Shown in pieces: positions 7,619 through 16,561 of a stretch of DNA of 64,000 nucleotides. Every line of letters begins with the position of its first letter. Position 1 is the stretch's first letter. The translations under genes and the position numbers were made by a program. Source of the DNA: Helcococcus bovis (GTDB lineage: Bacteria; Bacillota; Clostridia; Tissierellales; Peptoniphilaceae); NCBI RefSeq assembly GCF_046035435.1, contig NZ_JBFNFH010000001.1; one strand, given 5' to 3'. Under the pieces are notes generated by a model. That model had not been told where the DNA came from and did no database searches. It was given only the letters and a program-made list of their open reading frames with translations.

Positions 7619-8692
7619 CTATTGTTGAGACAATGCTAATTTTTTTGTCTGATCTTCCAAAATTAAAGCATCTATCATTTCTTCAATATTACCATCTAAA
7701 AATGAATCTAATTGATAAATTGTCTTGTTAATTCTATGATCAGTAACTCTCCCTTGTGGGAAATTGTAAGTTCTGATTTTTTCTGATCTATCTCCTGTAC
7801 CAACTTGAGATTTTCTATCTTCAGATAATTCTTTTTGTTGTTCTTCCAATTTGTGTTCATATAACTTTTGATAAAGAATTTTCATAGCCTTATCTCTATT
7901 TTTATGTTGAGATTTTTCATCTTGCATAGAAACTACAATTCCTGAAGGAATGTGAGTAATACGAACAGCAGAGTCAGTTGTATTAACGTGTTGTCCACCT
8001 GCTCCTGATGATCTAAAGTAGTCAATTCTCAATTCAGTTGCTTCATTGATTTCAACGTCAACTTGTTCAGCTTCTGGTAAAACTGCAACTGTCGCTGTTG
8101 AAGTATGAATACGTCCTGATGTCTCTGTTTGTGGAACTCTTTGAACTCTGTGCACTCCTGATTCATATTTTAATTTTGAATATGCACCTTCTCCTTTTAC
8201 CATGAAGATAACTTCTTTGATACCACCGATTCCTTGTTCAGAAAGTGAAACAATTTCAATCTTATATCCTTGCTTACTTGAATACATTTGATACATTCTA
8301 TAAAGCTCACCAGCAAATAATCCCGCTTCATCACCACCTGCTCCTGATCTAATTTCCACATAAACGTTTTTATAGTCATTTGGATCTTTTGGAACAAGTA
8401 AGAATGTTATCTTTTCTTCTAAACTTACTAAATTCCCCTTAGCTTCTGCTATTTCCTCATTTAATAAATCTTTCATTTCTTGTTCATCTGCCATTTTTAG
8501 CATTTCTTTATTTTCTTCAATCAAATTTTCATTTTTTCTATATTCTTCATAAGTTTCTACTAATGGCTTGATATCAACATATTCTCTATTAACTTTTTGC
8601 CATTCATTCATATTAGCTAATAACTCAGGACTAGCCAATCTTTTTTCTAAATCGTAATATTTTTCTTTTGTTAACTCTAATTTTTCAAACAT
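7619..8692 (-). CDS. prfA: Peptide chain release factor 1
   Basis: A 357-residue class I release factor of normal length. The catalytic GGQ lies in SSGAGGQHVN near residue 232, and the stop-codon recognition tripeptide region reads RVPQTETSGRIHTS, the P-x-T form typical of RF1 (UAA/UAG), not the SPF of RF2. It hydrolyses peptidyl-tRNA on the ribosome. The gene begins 16 bases before the end of prmC, whose product methylates the GGQ glutamine, so the modification enzyme and its substrate are co-translated. Not frameshifted. Confidence 0.98.
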   Translation of the reverse strand: MFEKLELTKEKYYDLEKRLASPELLANMNEWQKVNREYVDIKPLVETYEEYRKNENLIEENKEMLKMADEQEMKDLLNEEIAEAKGNLVSLEEKITFLLVPKDPNDYKNVYVEIRSGAGGDEAGLFAGELYRMYQMYSSKQGYKIEIVSLSEQGIGGIKEVIFMVKGEGAYSKLKYESGVHRVQRVPQTETSGRIHTSTATVAVLPEAEQVDVEINEATELRIDYFRSSGAGGQHVNTTDSAVRITHIPSGIVVSMQDEKSQHKNRDKAMKILYQKLYEHKLEEQQKELSEDRKSQVGTGDRSEKIRTYNFPQGRVTDHRINKTIYQLDSFLDGNIEEMIDALILEDQTKKLALSQQ

Positions 8693-9486
8693 AACTCACC
8701 TATAACTACCCTATCTAAATTGCTATAATCTTTCTTAATTTTAATATTATTATATCCATTACGTAAAAGCAAATCTCTTACAACTTCCGCCTGCTTATAT
8801 CCTATTTCAAAAAATAATTTTCCATTTTCGTTCAAATATTTTGAAGCATTTTTTATAATATTTTCATAAAATTCATAACCCTTTTTCCCACCTACAAATG
8901 CATTTTTAGGTTCATAATAGAGAATTTCATCAACTTTATCATATTCATCTTCACTTAAATATGGTGGATTTGAGACTATTATATCAAATTTTCTATCAAT
9001 TTTTTGAAATAAATCCGATTCAATAAATTCAACATTTGAATTTAAACTTTTAGAATTTTTTTTTGCAATTTTCAATGCATTAATTGATATATCAGACCCA
9101 AAAATTTTACAATTTTTAGCTTCTAAATCTAACGAAATAGCTATTGCCCCACTTCCAGTCCCTATGTCTAAAATAGTTTTACCGTCTAAATTTTCCTTCA
9201 AAACTTCATCGACTAGCAATTCTGTTTCAGGTCTTGGAATCAAAACATTTTCATTTACTATAAAATCTCTACCATAAAAATTCCACTTTCCAATAGCATA
9301 CTGCAATGGTATTTTATCTTTTAACTTTTCCTGAATTTTCATAAACTCTAGATATTTTTCTTCACTTAATGTTTCAAATCTATTTTGAAATATATCAGAC
9401 ATTGTATAATTCAAAATATATTGCAAAACAATTTTAGTAAATCTATAATCTCCATTTAGCAAATCATCTATTTTTACATTTTTCAC
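8677..9486 (-). CDS. prmC: PrmC, release-factor glutamine methyltransferase
   Basis: A 269-residue SAM-dependent methyltransferase with the N-terminal PrmC helical domain, the SAM loop LDIGTGSGAIAISL near residue 118 and the catalytic NPPYL near 180, which binds the glutamine side chain. It N5-methylates the GGQ glutamine of release factors. The only usable start is GTG 9486, with AGGGG about ten bases upstream; an ATG at the same place is closed at once by TAG. It overlaps prfA by 16 bases and heads the operon prmC-prfA-thioredoxin-like-fni. Confidence 0.95.
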   Translation of the reverse strand: MKNVKIDDLLNGDYRFTKIVLQYILNYTMSDIFQNRFETLSEEKYLEFMKIQEKLKDKIPLQYAIGKWNFYGRDFIVNENVLIPRPETELLVDEVLKENLDGKTILDIGTGSGAIAISLDLEAKNCKIFGSDISINALKIAKKNSKSLNSNVEFIESDLFQKIDRKFDIIVSNPPYLSEDEYDKVDEILYYEPKNAFVGGKKGYEFYENIIKNASKYLNENGKLFFEIGYKQAEVVRDLLLRNGYNNIKIKKDYSNLDRVVIGELCLKN

Positions 9487-9529
9487 TACATTTTAACCCC
9501 TGACATATTTTTAAATTTCATAACATATA

Positions 9530-9538
9530 ATTATATCA
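9530..9538 (-). promoter_or_regulatory. Extended -10 promoter of the prmC-prfA operon
   Basis: The minus strand reads TGATATAAT about 45 bases before the GTG start. It is a perfect extended -10 with a weak AT-rich -35 region. Confidence 0.5.
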
Positions 9539-9551
9539 TAAATTTACACAT

Positions 9552-11756
9552 TTATATAACCTTAAAATCAATAACTTTTCCATTTTTCCACTTAATATTA
9601 ACTTCTTTATTAAAAACTTTCAAACCAATTACTTCACCATCTTTCCAAGATTTTGGAAGTGCAGGTAACGGGATAATTTCCCCTTGTTTATAAGATACCA
9701 GCATATTAGCTATACCACTAACAGCTCCAAAATTACCATCAATTTGAAACGGCGGATGTGTATCCCATAGATTTTTTAATGTCGAATTAACTAAAAGCTC
9801 TCTTAATAATTTATGAGCTCTATCTCCATCACTTAATTTTGCCCATAAATTAATTTTATAAGCCTTTGACCAACCAGTTCCTCCATCTCCTCTATCTTCT
9901 AAAGACATTCTCGCTGCATTTTTGTATTTTTCATCGTAATCAAAAATTTTTCCCGGAAACAATCCTACTAGATGTGAAATATGTCTATGATTTTTCTCTA
10001 TTTTAGATGCATTAAAATCAGATGAATCTTCTTCGTACCATTCTTTAATCATTCCTTTAGAATTAATATGAATTGGTCTAAGTTTACTCATTTTTATTCT
10101 AACATCTTCAATATAGTCTGTATCATTCATAATTTTTGCAACTTCTAAATAATTTGAAAACAAATCATGTACCAATGACTGATCGTAAGTATTTCCAATT
10201 GAAATATCCCCATGCTCTGGAGAATATGAAGGAGAAACTACATATCTATCACTTTTTTCATCATAAATTAAAAATGAGTTCCAAAATTTAACCGTCTCTT
10301 TTAACATTGGATATATCTTATTTCTAAGAATTTCATAATCTAATGTGTACTTAAAATAATCATAGACATTTTGAATGATCCAAGCATTTGATGTTGGTGC
10401 CCAACCCCAATAATAATTCCAACCTGGTGCAGTCCAACCAAATATAGTAGCTTGAGTGTGTACCATCCAACCATTTTCTTCGTCATCATTTGATATTATT
10501 CCAGCATACTTTTCAGCACATTTCCTACCATAAAATCTCAAATCATCAACATAATTTATAAGCGGAATAGCTGTTTCGGACAAATTGGTAATATATGCTG
10601 GCCAATAATTCATTTGCAAATTAACATTTAAATGATAATCACTATTCCATGGTGGGTTATCAACAGCATTCCAAATGCCTTGAAGATTTGCAGGAAGTGC
10701 ATTTTTTCCAGCTCTTGAAGAAGAAATCAATAAATATCTACCATATTGAAAATATAATTCTTCTAAATAATTATTTTGTTTAATTTTATATTCTTCTAAA
10801 ATTTCATCCATATATCTATCATCATATTCAGAAATATTTAATTTAACTCTGTCAAATAAATTTTTATAATCTTTTATGTGGTTTTCTTTAATTTTTTGAT
10901 AACCTTTTAAAATAGCAGTTTTTACAATATTTTTAACATCTTCATTAAGATTAATTTTATCATCTTTATAATTTAATTTTGGATTTTGAATATAATTAGT
11001 TTTAGCGGATAAATATATTTTAACATCGTTAAAATTAGAAATTTTTAAGCCATGATCATTTTCGATTCTACCATCAGTTTCAATCTCTAAATATGCTGAA
11101 AATCGTAAATTATTTTCGCAAACATATCCCGAAAGTAAAATACCTTTTTCAAAAAATGTAGAATCTCCTACTTTCATTTTTGAATTCTCATCACTATCAA
11201 CTAAATAATTTGTCAAATTTAGATTTATTGTAATAGTCTGTTTTTTTTCATTTTTAAGGTGCATTACAAAAACATTATCCGGATAGCTTATAAAAGATTC
11301 TCTTTCAATATTTTTTCCATCTGATAAATATTTTGTATAATGTAAAGAATCGGAAATGTCTAATCCTCTTTCAAAATTTGATATTGTATCAGAATCGTTA
11401 TATTTAATATCAATTTCTCCAAAAGATAAATATTTTCCATACTGAGAATTCTGTGGTCCTATCAATTTACTTTCAGCCATTTCTCTTGCTTTATTAATTT
11501 TCCCAGCTTTCAATAATTTTTGAACATTCCTTAAACTTTCAAATCTATAATCATCGTTGCCAGCTTGATAATCATCGATTCCATTTGGACCTCCGGACCA
11601 AAGAGATTTTTCATTAAATTGAATGATTTCTTCATTAATTAATCCAAATATCTTAGCTCCAATATAGCCATTCCCTAGTGGTAAAGCTTCTTCTTCCCAT
11701 CCTTTGTATGTTTTTTCTGAAGGTCTATTATATTTTAAAATATATCTTTTATCCAT
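9552..11756 (-). CDS. GH95-type glycoside hydrolase (alpha-L-fucosidase family)
   Basis: A 734-residue protein. It opens with LKYNRPSEKTYKGWEEEALPLGNGYIGAKIFG and has LQGIWNAVDNPPWNSDYHLN near residue 355, WMVHTQATIFGWTAPG near 430 and DGNFGAVSGIANML near 680, the spacing seen in the six-hairpin GH95 family. Known members release alpha-1,2-L-fucose, and some act on L-galactose, from glycans. There is no signal peptide, so it appears cytoplasmic and would act on an imported oligosaccharide. It is preceded by AGGTGG and its own promoter region and stands alone. The substrate cannot be told from sequence, and no fucose pathway genes are nearby. Confidence 0.85.
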   Translation of the reverse strand: MDKRYILKYNRPSEKTYKGWEEEALPLGNGYIGAKIFGLINEEIIQFNEKSLWSGGPNGIDDYQAGNDDYRFESLRNVQKLLKAGKINKAREMAESKLIGPQNSQYGKYLSFGEIDIKYNDSDTISNFERGLDISDSLHYTKYLSDGKNIERESFISYPDNVFVMHLKNEKKQTITINLNLTNYLVDSDENSKMKVGDSTFFEKGILLSGYVCENNLRFSAYLEIETDGRIENDHGLKISNFNDVKIYLSAKTNYIQNPKLNYKDDKINLNEDVKNIVKTAILKGYQKIKENHIKDYKNLFDRVKLNISEYDDRYMDEILEEYKIKQNNYLEELYFQYGRYLLISSSRAGKNALPANLQGIWNAVDNPPWNSDYHLNVNLQMNYWPAYITNLSETAIPLINYVDDLRFYGRKCAEKYAGIISNDDEENGWMVHTQATIFGWTAPGWNYYWGWAPTSNAWIIQNVYDYFKYTLDYEILRNKIYPMLKETVKFWNSFLIYDEKSDRYVVSPSYSPEHGDISIGNTYDQSLVHDLFSNYLEVAKIMNDTDYIEDVRIKMSKLRPIHINSKGMIKEWYEEDSSDFNASKIEKNHRHISHLVGLFPGKIFDYDEKYKNAARMSLEDRGDGGTGWSKAYKINLWAKLSDGDRAHKLLRELLVNSTLKNLWDTHPPFQIDGNFGAVSGIANMLVSYKQGEIIPLPALPKSWKDGEVIGLKVFNKEVNIKWKNGKVIDFKVI

Positions 11757-11819
11757 ATCTCACCACCTAAAAATATCGCTTTATATCTATACCGAAATAA
11801 TTATATCAACTAAATATTA

Positions 11820-11850
11820 AAATAAAAAGAGACGAATTTCTTCGTCTCTT
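11820..11850 (-). terminator. Terminator of the PcsB-like gene
   Basis: AAGAGACGAA, loop GAAA, TTCGTCTCTT followed by TTTATTTTA on the minus strand, 8 bases after the stop. A perfect 10-bp stem with a stable tetraloop. Confidence 0.9.
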
Positions 11851-11857
11851 GTAGTGA

Positions 11858-13228
11858 TTATCTTGTATATACGTCAAACCAATCGATTGAGCATGACTCA
11901 CATCTATCATAAACTTTCCCTTGAGCTCCAAAAGGTGTATCAATTACTTTACCTATTGCAACTCTTGGATTTGAAGCTAATACAATATAGCCATCTTTAT
12001 CAGTTACATATCCTAATTTACTTGTATATCTTCCAGGTATATCTAAACCATATCCTGGTAAAACACTTTCTGAATAATAAGTAAATTTATGTCCTCCCCA
12101 ATAGATAACTCCATGCCACTTAAAATCATTTATTGTATATTTCAATGGAGAGCTACTTGTTGATGAACTAATTGTAACTTTTTTAACTTCAGGCTTTGAA
12201 GTTTGATCTACCACTTTAGTTGTAGTTTCAATATTAATATTATTTTCTTTTTGCTTAACTTCAGATTTAGCTTCTTGTTTTTCTTCTATATTTTCCAATT
12301 CTGCTTTTTTACTTCTTAATTCAGCAACTTTTGCAGATTCAGTTTCTAAATTAATTTGTTTTTCAATATTTGAAATTTCAGATTCTAATGAAGCTTTTTT
12401 TGTTTGTAGATTTTTCTTTTCAGAAATCTTTTCACTTATTTTAGATTCGTACTCATTGATGAATGAATCTAACTGGCTAATTTTTTCTAAATCTTGCCCT
12501 TCTTTATTTTTAACTTCATCTAATAACTTTTCTTTTTCATTCTTTTGAATATCTAATTCATTTTTTTCTTTTTCTAAATTTTCTTTAGTAACTTCTAAAA
12601 CCTTTTTTTGACCACTTAATTCTGTAGTTAACTTGTCTAATTGTAATTTATCATCTTTTAATGATTCTATTAATTTCTTATCATTTTTAGTAATTGTTGT
12701 CATCATTTTATTTCTTGATAAGAAATCATTAAAGTTTTCAGAAGAAAGTAAAACTTCTACTTTTTGAGCATCACCCATTTTATACATAATTACTAATCTT
12801 TCTTTTAATAATTTTGTATTTTTACCAATTTTATCCTTTACCAAATTTAATTCTTTTTGATTATCAGCTTTTTGATCCATAGTTTCGATAAGCTGCACTT
12901 CATTTTCGTAAATTTTATTTAATGTATTACGAATATTACCATTTAAATGATTTACTTGTTCTTCTAAAGATGATTTTTCATTTTTTAATTTATTCAATTC
13001 CTGATTTATCAAGTTTTTCTCACCTTTATTAACATTTATATCATTTTGATAGCTATTTATCTTATCATCTCTACCGTTTAAATCTGAATCAATACTATTC
13101 AATGAACTTTTTGCTCTATCAAGCTTCTGATTTAATTCAGATGCATGTTCAGTAGATGTATTTCCAAATAATAAAACAGCAGATAATACAAAAGCTGCTA
13201 ATTTTATATATTTTTTTCTACTCGACAT
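11858..13228 (-). CDS. Secreted PcsB/CwlO-like coiled-coil protein with 3D-like C-terminus
   Basis: A 456-residue exported protein. Residues 1-30 are a signal peptide (MSSRKKYIKLAAFVLSAVLL). Residues 30-325 are almost entirely charged coiled coil of the kind in PcsB/CwlO regulators of wall hydrolases. A Lys/Glu/Thr/Ser linker leads to a C-terminal domain (about 370-456) with LPGYGLDIPGRYTSKLGYV, VIDTPFGAQGKVYD and a paired-Cys end RCESCSIDWFDVYTR. This resembles the 3D/double-psi beta-barrel domains of Firmicutes wall proteins. A role in cell-wall cleavage during division is inferred. Monocistronic, with an extended -10 promoter and a strong terminator. Confidence 0.75.
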   Translation of the reverse strand: MSSRKKYIKLAAFVLSAVLLFGNTSTEHASELNQKLDRAKSSLNSIDSDLNGRDDKINSYQNDINVNKGEKNLINQELNKLKNEKSSLEEQVNHLNGNIRNTLNKIYENEVQLIETMDQKADNQKELNLVKDKIGKNTKLLKERLVIMYKMGDAQKVEVLLSSENFNDFLSRNKMMTTITKNDKKLIESLKDDKLQLDKLTTELSGQKKVLEVTKENLEKEKNELDIQKNEKEKLLDEVKNKEGQDLEKISQLDSFINEYESKISEKISEKKNLQTKKASLESEISNIEKQINLETESAKVAELRSKKAELENIEEKQEAKSEVKQKENNINIETTTKVVDQTSKPEVKKVTISSSTSSSPLKYTINDFKWHGVIYWGGHKFTYYSESVLPGYGLDIPGRYTSKLGYVTDKDGYIVLASNPRVAIGKVIDTPFGAQGKVYDRCESCSIDWFDVYTR

Positions 13229-13266
13229 AATTTACCTCTCTATAATTAGATGACCTCTTAAGAGCT

Positions 13267-13275
13267 ATTATATCA
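13267..13275 (-). promoter_or_regulatory. Extended -10 promoter of the PcsB-like gene
   Basis: The minus strand reads TGATATAAT about 40 bases before the ATG, with a T-rich upstream stretch in place of a clear -35 box. AGAGAGG is the ribosome site. Confidence 0.5.
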
Positions 13276-13375
13276 CAAAAAAGCAAAAAAAATTACAAAA
13301 AAGTAAAAATAGCTACTAAATTGTTACAAAAAAGTTAATATTTGTTTGTTTTGTTTACTTCAATATATTAAATAT

Positions 13376-13422
13376 AATATGGGACTATTGCGAATAACTA
13401 TTTTTTGCAACAGTCCCATATT
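13376..13422 (-). terminator. Long hairpin ending the Amadori/PTS operon
   Basis: AATATGGGACTATTGC pairs with GCAACAGTCCCATATT (one mismatch) around a 15-base loop, just beyond the deglycase stop. The stem is strong, but the U-tract on the minus strand is poor, so termination efficiency is uncertain. Confidence 0.65.
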
Positions 13423-13450
13423 GAACTATGTTTTTATTAGTGAATCATCA

Positions 13451-14449
13451 TTAATAATTTAATTGTCTATAATATCTTCTAATTTCGGTTGGATGGCAAT
13501 TAATTCTTTCTATATGAGCATCTATTCTAGAATTAATAATCTTCATTACCAAATGAGAAATTGTACCTCTATATTTTTCACTTATTCCTGGCAATGAATA
13601 ATCTTTGGTATCTATTACAGTATATCTAGATGATACTCTAGGTAAGAATTTTGCAACCCTTTCACTTAAAGCTCTTTGAGAATCTTCTCCAACATATACT
13701 GTAACGTTTGTATCTTTTTCGATAATTTCTAACATTCCATGGAAAAATTCACCACTATGAATAGATTTCGTTCTTAGCCAATGTTGTTCTTCCCAATAAC
13801 ACATAGCATATGAATATGTAGCTCCATACATATTCCCTGCTCCTACAAAATAATGAATTGAATCTTCGTGATGAAGCTCAGCAAAATTTTTACCAAATTC
13901 TTCTGCTTCATATGCAGTTTTTACAAAAGCATCTGGCAAATTATCTTCTAGTTCTTTGTAGTATTCTTCATAATCATCAAATACTCCTTCTAAATTCATG
14001 AACCTGTCAGCAACCATGAAAAATTTTAATTGTTCATTTTCTGGATATGAGATTACATAATCAGCATATTTTTCCATAGGAGTATTTTCTTTATCTATAA
14101 AAGCTAAAACTGTAGCTTTTGTTTTTTTTCTTAACATTTCTAAAGCCTTAATCATATCGTCAGTTGTTCCTGAAACTGATGATAAAATAACTAATGTATC
14201 ATCTCCAATTCTTTTATTTCCTGTTACATAATATTCACAAGCATTTTCAACAAAGAAATCTAGGCTTGATTTCTCTCTCATATGAATCTCTACTTGAAGA
14301 GATGATGCAAATGTGCCACCAACGCCAAGCCAACAAATGTTTTTAAATCCTTTTTTCCAAACTTCATCAACAACTTCATTTATTTTACTTCTTAACTTCA
14401 AGGCTCCGACTGTGCTTTCAAATAGTTTTTTTTCATCAAATTTTATCAT
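13451..14449 (-). CDS. SIS-domain sugar-amine 6-phosphate deglycase (FrlB/GfrF-like)
   Basis: A 332-residue protein with two SIS (sugar isomerase) halves. The first has GVGGTFASSLQVE near residue 43 and the Ser-rich phosphate loop LSSVSGTTDDM near 90. The second carries YFVGAGNMYGATYSYAMCYWEE near 190 and SIHSGEFFHGMLEI near 218, a segment typical of FrlB-type deglycases. These cleave fructosamine or glucosylamine 6-phosphate conjugates of amino acids to glucose 6-phosphate plus amine. It is the last gene of an operon with a mannose-type PTS and an FrlC-like epimerase, which fits uptake with phosphorylation followed by deglycation. The exact amine (lysine, asparagine or another) is not determinable. 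Confidence 0.75.
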   Translation of the reverse strand: MIKFDEKKLFESTVGALKLRSKINEVVDEVWKKGFKNICWLGVGGTFASSLQVEIHMREKSSLDFFVENACEYYVTGNKRIGDDTLVILSSVSGTTDDMIKALEMLRKKTKATVLAFIDKENTPMEKYADYVISYPENEQLKFFMVADRFMNLEGVFDDYEEYYKELEDNLPDAFVKTAYEAEEFGKNFAELHHEDSIHYFVGAGNMYGATYSYAMCYWEEQHWLRTKSIHSGEFFHGMLEIIEKDTNVTVYVGEDSQRALSERVAKFLPRVSSRYTVIDTKDYSLPGISEKYRGTISHLVMKIINSRIDAHIERINCHPTEIRRYYRQLNY

Positions 14450-14467
14450 TTTTTAACCCCCATAACT

Positions 14468-15289
14468 TTATGCAAACACTCCAAAATAAGCTCCTGCAAT
14501 CCCAAATAAAACTGTCACAATTATCATCAAAATTACACTAACTTTCTTTTTTAACATCCAGTAATACAACCAAGTAACTGAAAGTCCTACTATCCCCGGC
14601 ATAATAGAATTCAATATCTCTTGAAGAGATTTTGCACTTTCCCCTTGTCCTAATTTTATTGCGAATTCAGTGTACACCATGCCTGATGCCATTCCACCTA
14701 TTAAAAGCATAGCTAAAATGCCTGCAGCGCTCATAAGTTTGTCCATAGCACCTGTTTTTTGTAATTGTGTTAAATATGAAAATCCTAAATTATAGCCTTT
14801 TTGAGCTCCCCTAATTCTTAGTAAGAATGCTGGTATATTGTAAATTAAGAAATACAATATTGGTCCTAAAAGATTTCCTTGCAATGCAAATGACAATCCA
14901 ACACTTACAGCTATAATTCTTATAGCGCCAATAAATATTGAATCTCCTATTCCTGAAAGTGGTCCCATTAATGAAGCCTTTATAGATGAAATTGCTGATA
15001 CATCAACTTCTCCAGCTTTAGCAGCTTCTTCCATTGAAGCAACTACCCCACCTACAAATGGTGCAAACTGTGGAGTAATATTAAAAAATTCTAAGTGTCT
15101 TTCTAATGCTTCTTTATAGCCTTCTGGGTCATCATGATAAATTTTCTTTAAAGCTGGTTCCATCATCATGCAAAAAGCTACATTCATTTGTCTTTCATAA
15201 TTCCAAGAAAATTCCATCCCTAAAGAACCTTCATTTAATGACATTTTTACAATATCTTTATTAGTCAAAACTTTATTAGAAGTCATCAT
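14468..15289 (-). CDS. PTS mannose/fructose-family EIID component
   Basis: A 273-residue membrane protein of the EIID family: SWNYERQMNVAFCMMMEPAL near residue 30, NTPFMAGF-like FFNITPQFAPFVGG near 77, SIKASLMGPLSGIGDSIF near 110 and C-terminal membrane helices. With EIIC it forms the sugar-conducting membrane complex. The start is ATG 15289, six bases after AGGAGG; the 15 upstream codons of the open frame lie within EIIC. It overlaps EIIC by 14 bases. Within this operon it probably imports a glycated amino acid with phosphorylation by EIIB. Confidence 0.93.
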   Translation of the reverse strand: MMTSNKVLTNKDIVKMSLNEGSLGMEFSWNYERQMNVAFCMMMEPALKKIYHDDPEGYKEALERHLEFFNITPQFAPFVGGVVASMEEAAKAGEVDVSAISSIKASLMGPLSGIGDSIFIGAIRIIAVSVGLSFALQGNLLGPILYFLIYNIPAFLLRIRGAQKGYNLGFSYLTQLQKTGAMDKLMSAAGILAMLLIGGMASGMVYTEFAIKLGQGESAKSLQEILNSIMPGIVGLSVTWLYYWMLKKKVSVILMIIVTVLFGIAGAYFGVFA

Positions 15290-16076
15290 CTTCTTCCTCC
15301 TGTAATATTTCGTTAGATTTCGTACTTGAAACAACAGATTGTTTTGGATTATTTTTTAAGAATCCAAAAGTAACTAAAACATAACATACACCTAATATTG
15401 CAATTCCTAATGTTGACATATTTAAGAATGCACTAAATACAAATCCTATGAAAAAGAAAGGTATAAGCTCTTTCTTGATAACCATCTTCATCAACATTGC
15501 GAACCCTAACGCTGGAAGTAATCCTGCTGCTGCACCCAATCCTGTTATTACAAATTGTGGTACAGATTCCAATACAACTTTCATAGAATCAACACCCAAT
15601 CTATATGCTAAAAATACTAATATAAATCTTCTAAATATAGTTAAAAATCCTATAAATCTATGAGTCCATCTAATTTTTGTAATATTTGCTTCTTTCGCAC
15701 CTTTATCAGCCCATCTCAATGAGAAAATCCCAATAATATCAAATAAATTTCCTATAGCAAGTGACAATAGAGCTATTGGCATAGCCAATGCTAATGCAAC
15801 TTCCGCACCTTGTTTTGTAGAAATCGCAAATGCTGTACCCAAAACACCACCAACTATTACATCAGGTGGTAAATATCCACCAATTGAGACAGCTCCCATA
15901 AAAAACAATTCCAAATTTGCCCCTACTACTAGACCTGTATGTAAATCATTAAATAATAATCCTACTAATGGTCCCAATGTAATTGGTCTAAAAATGTACA
16001 GTGTTCCCATTTGATAATCAAATGTTCCAAACGCTGCAATTAAACCAAGAATTAAAGCTTGTACTGTTAAACTCAT
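15276..16076 (-). CDS. PTS mannose/fructose-family EIIC component
   Basis: A 266-residue integral membrane protein of the mannose-type EIIC (sorbose) family. It has MGTLYIFRPITLGPLVGLLFNDLHTG near the N-terminus, GANLELFFMGAVSIGGYLPPD near 55 and repeated hydrophobic helices, and ends in an acidic tail (QEEEDDDF). It lies between EIIB (14 bases upstream) and EIID (overlapping). Together they form a B-C-D permease; no EIIA domain is encoded in this operon, so phosphate must come from an EIIA elsewhere. Confidence 0.93.
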   Translation of the reverse strand: MSLTVQALILGLIAAFGTFDYQMGTLYIFRPITLGPLVGLLFNDLHTGLVVGANLELFFMGAVSIGGYLPPDVIVGGVLGTAFAISTKQGAEVALALAMPIALLSLAIGNLFDIIGIFSLRWADKGAKEANITKIRWTHRFIGFLTIFRRFILVFLAYRLGVDSMKVVLESVPQFVITGLGAAAGLLPALGFAMLMKMVIKKELIPFFFIGFVFSAFLNMSTLGIAILGVCYVLVTFGFLKNNPKQSVVSSTKSNEILQEEEDDDF

Positions 16077-16090
16077 TTTTTCCTCCTCAT

Positions 16091-16561
16091 TTATAATAAA
16101 GTTTTAACATCCTTTTTACTTTCATTTGCTACTTGTCTTAATTCAACTTCAATTCCTTTATCAATCAATTCCCTCAACATTTTTTCTTCATCTTCTGTTA
16201 TATAGAATGATTTTCCTATCGCTTTTGAATTTTCTGTATGTTTTGAACCTCCTAAATTTAATGATTTTATTTGTTCTACATTATCAATTAATTTTTTAGC
16301 ATCTTCTATAGAGCTTACAACTATAAGTAATTTATATTTATCTGTGACTCCGCTATTTATTGCTTCTATAGCATCTTCTATATTCTTTATAACCAATTTG
16401 ACTCCTACGGGCTTTGCTAATTTTAATGTAGTTTTCCACATTTCATCTTTTACCACATCATCATTTACAATTAAAATAGCATCAGCTCCTAGTGAATTGG
16501 TCCACGAAAATGCTACCTGACCATGTAACAATCTATGATCTACTCTTGTTAAAACTATCAT
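16091..16561 (-). CDS. PTS mannose/fructose-family EIIB component
   Basis: A 156-residue cytoplasmic EIIB. The N-terminus MIVLTRVDHRLLHGQVAF contains the phosphorylated histidine (His13) in the family HGQV motif, and DAILIVNDDV near 28 is typical. It takes phosphate from an EIIA and passes it to the incoming sugar. AAGGAGGG lies four bases before the ATG. The epimerase gene upstream overlaps it by 29 bases. Confidence 0.95.
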   Translation of the reverse strand: MIVLTRVDHRLLHGQVAFSWTNSLGADAILIVNDDVVKDEMWKTTLKLAKPVGVKLVIKNIEDAIEAINSGVTDKYKLLIVVSSIEDAKKLIDNVEQIKSLNLGGSKHTENSKAIGKSFYITEDEEKMLRELIDKGIEVELRQVANESKKDVKTLL

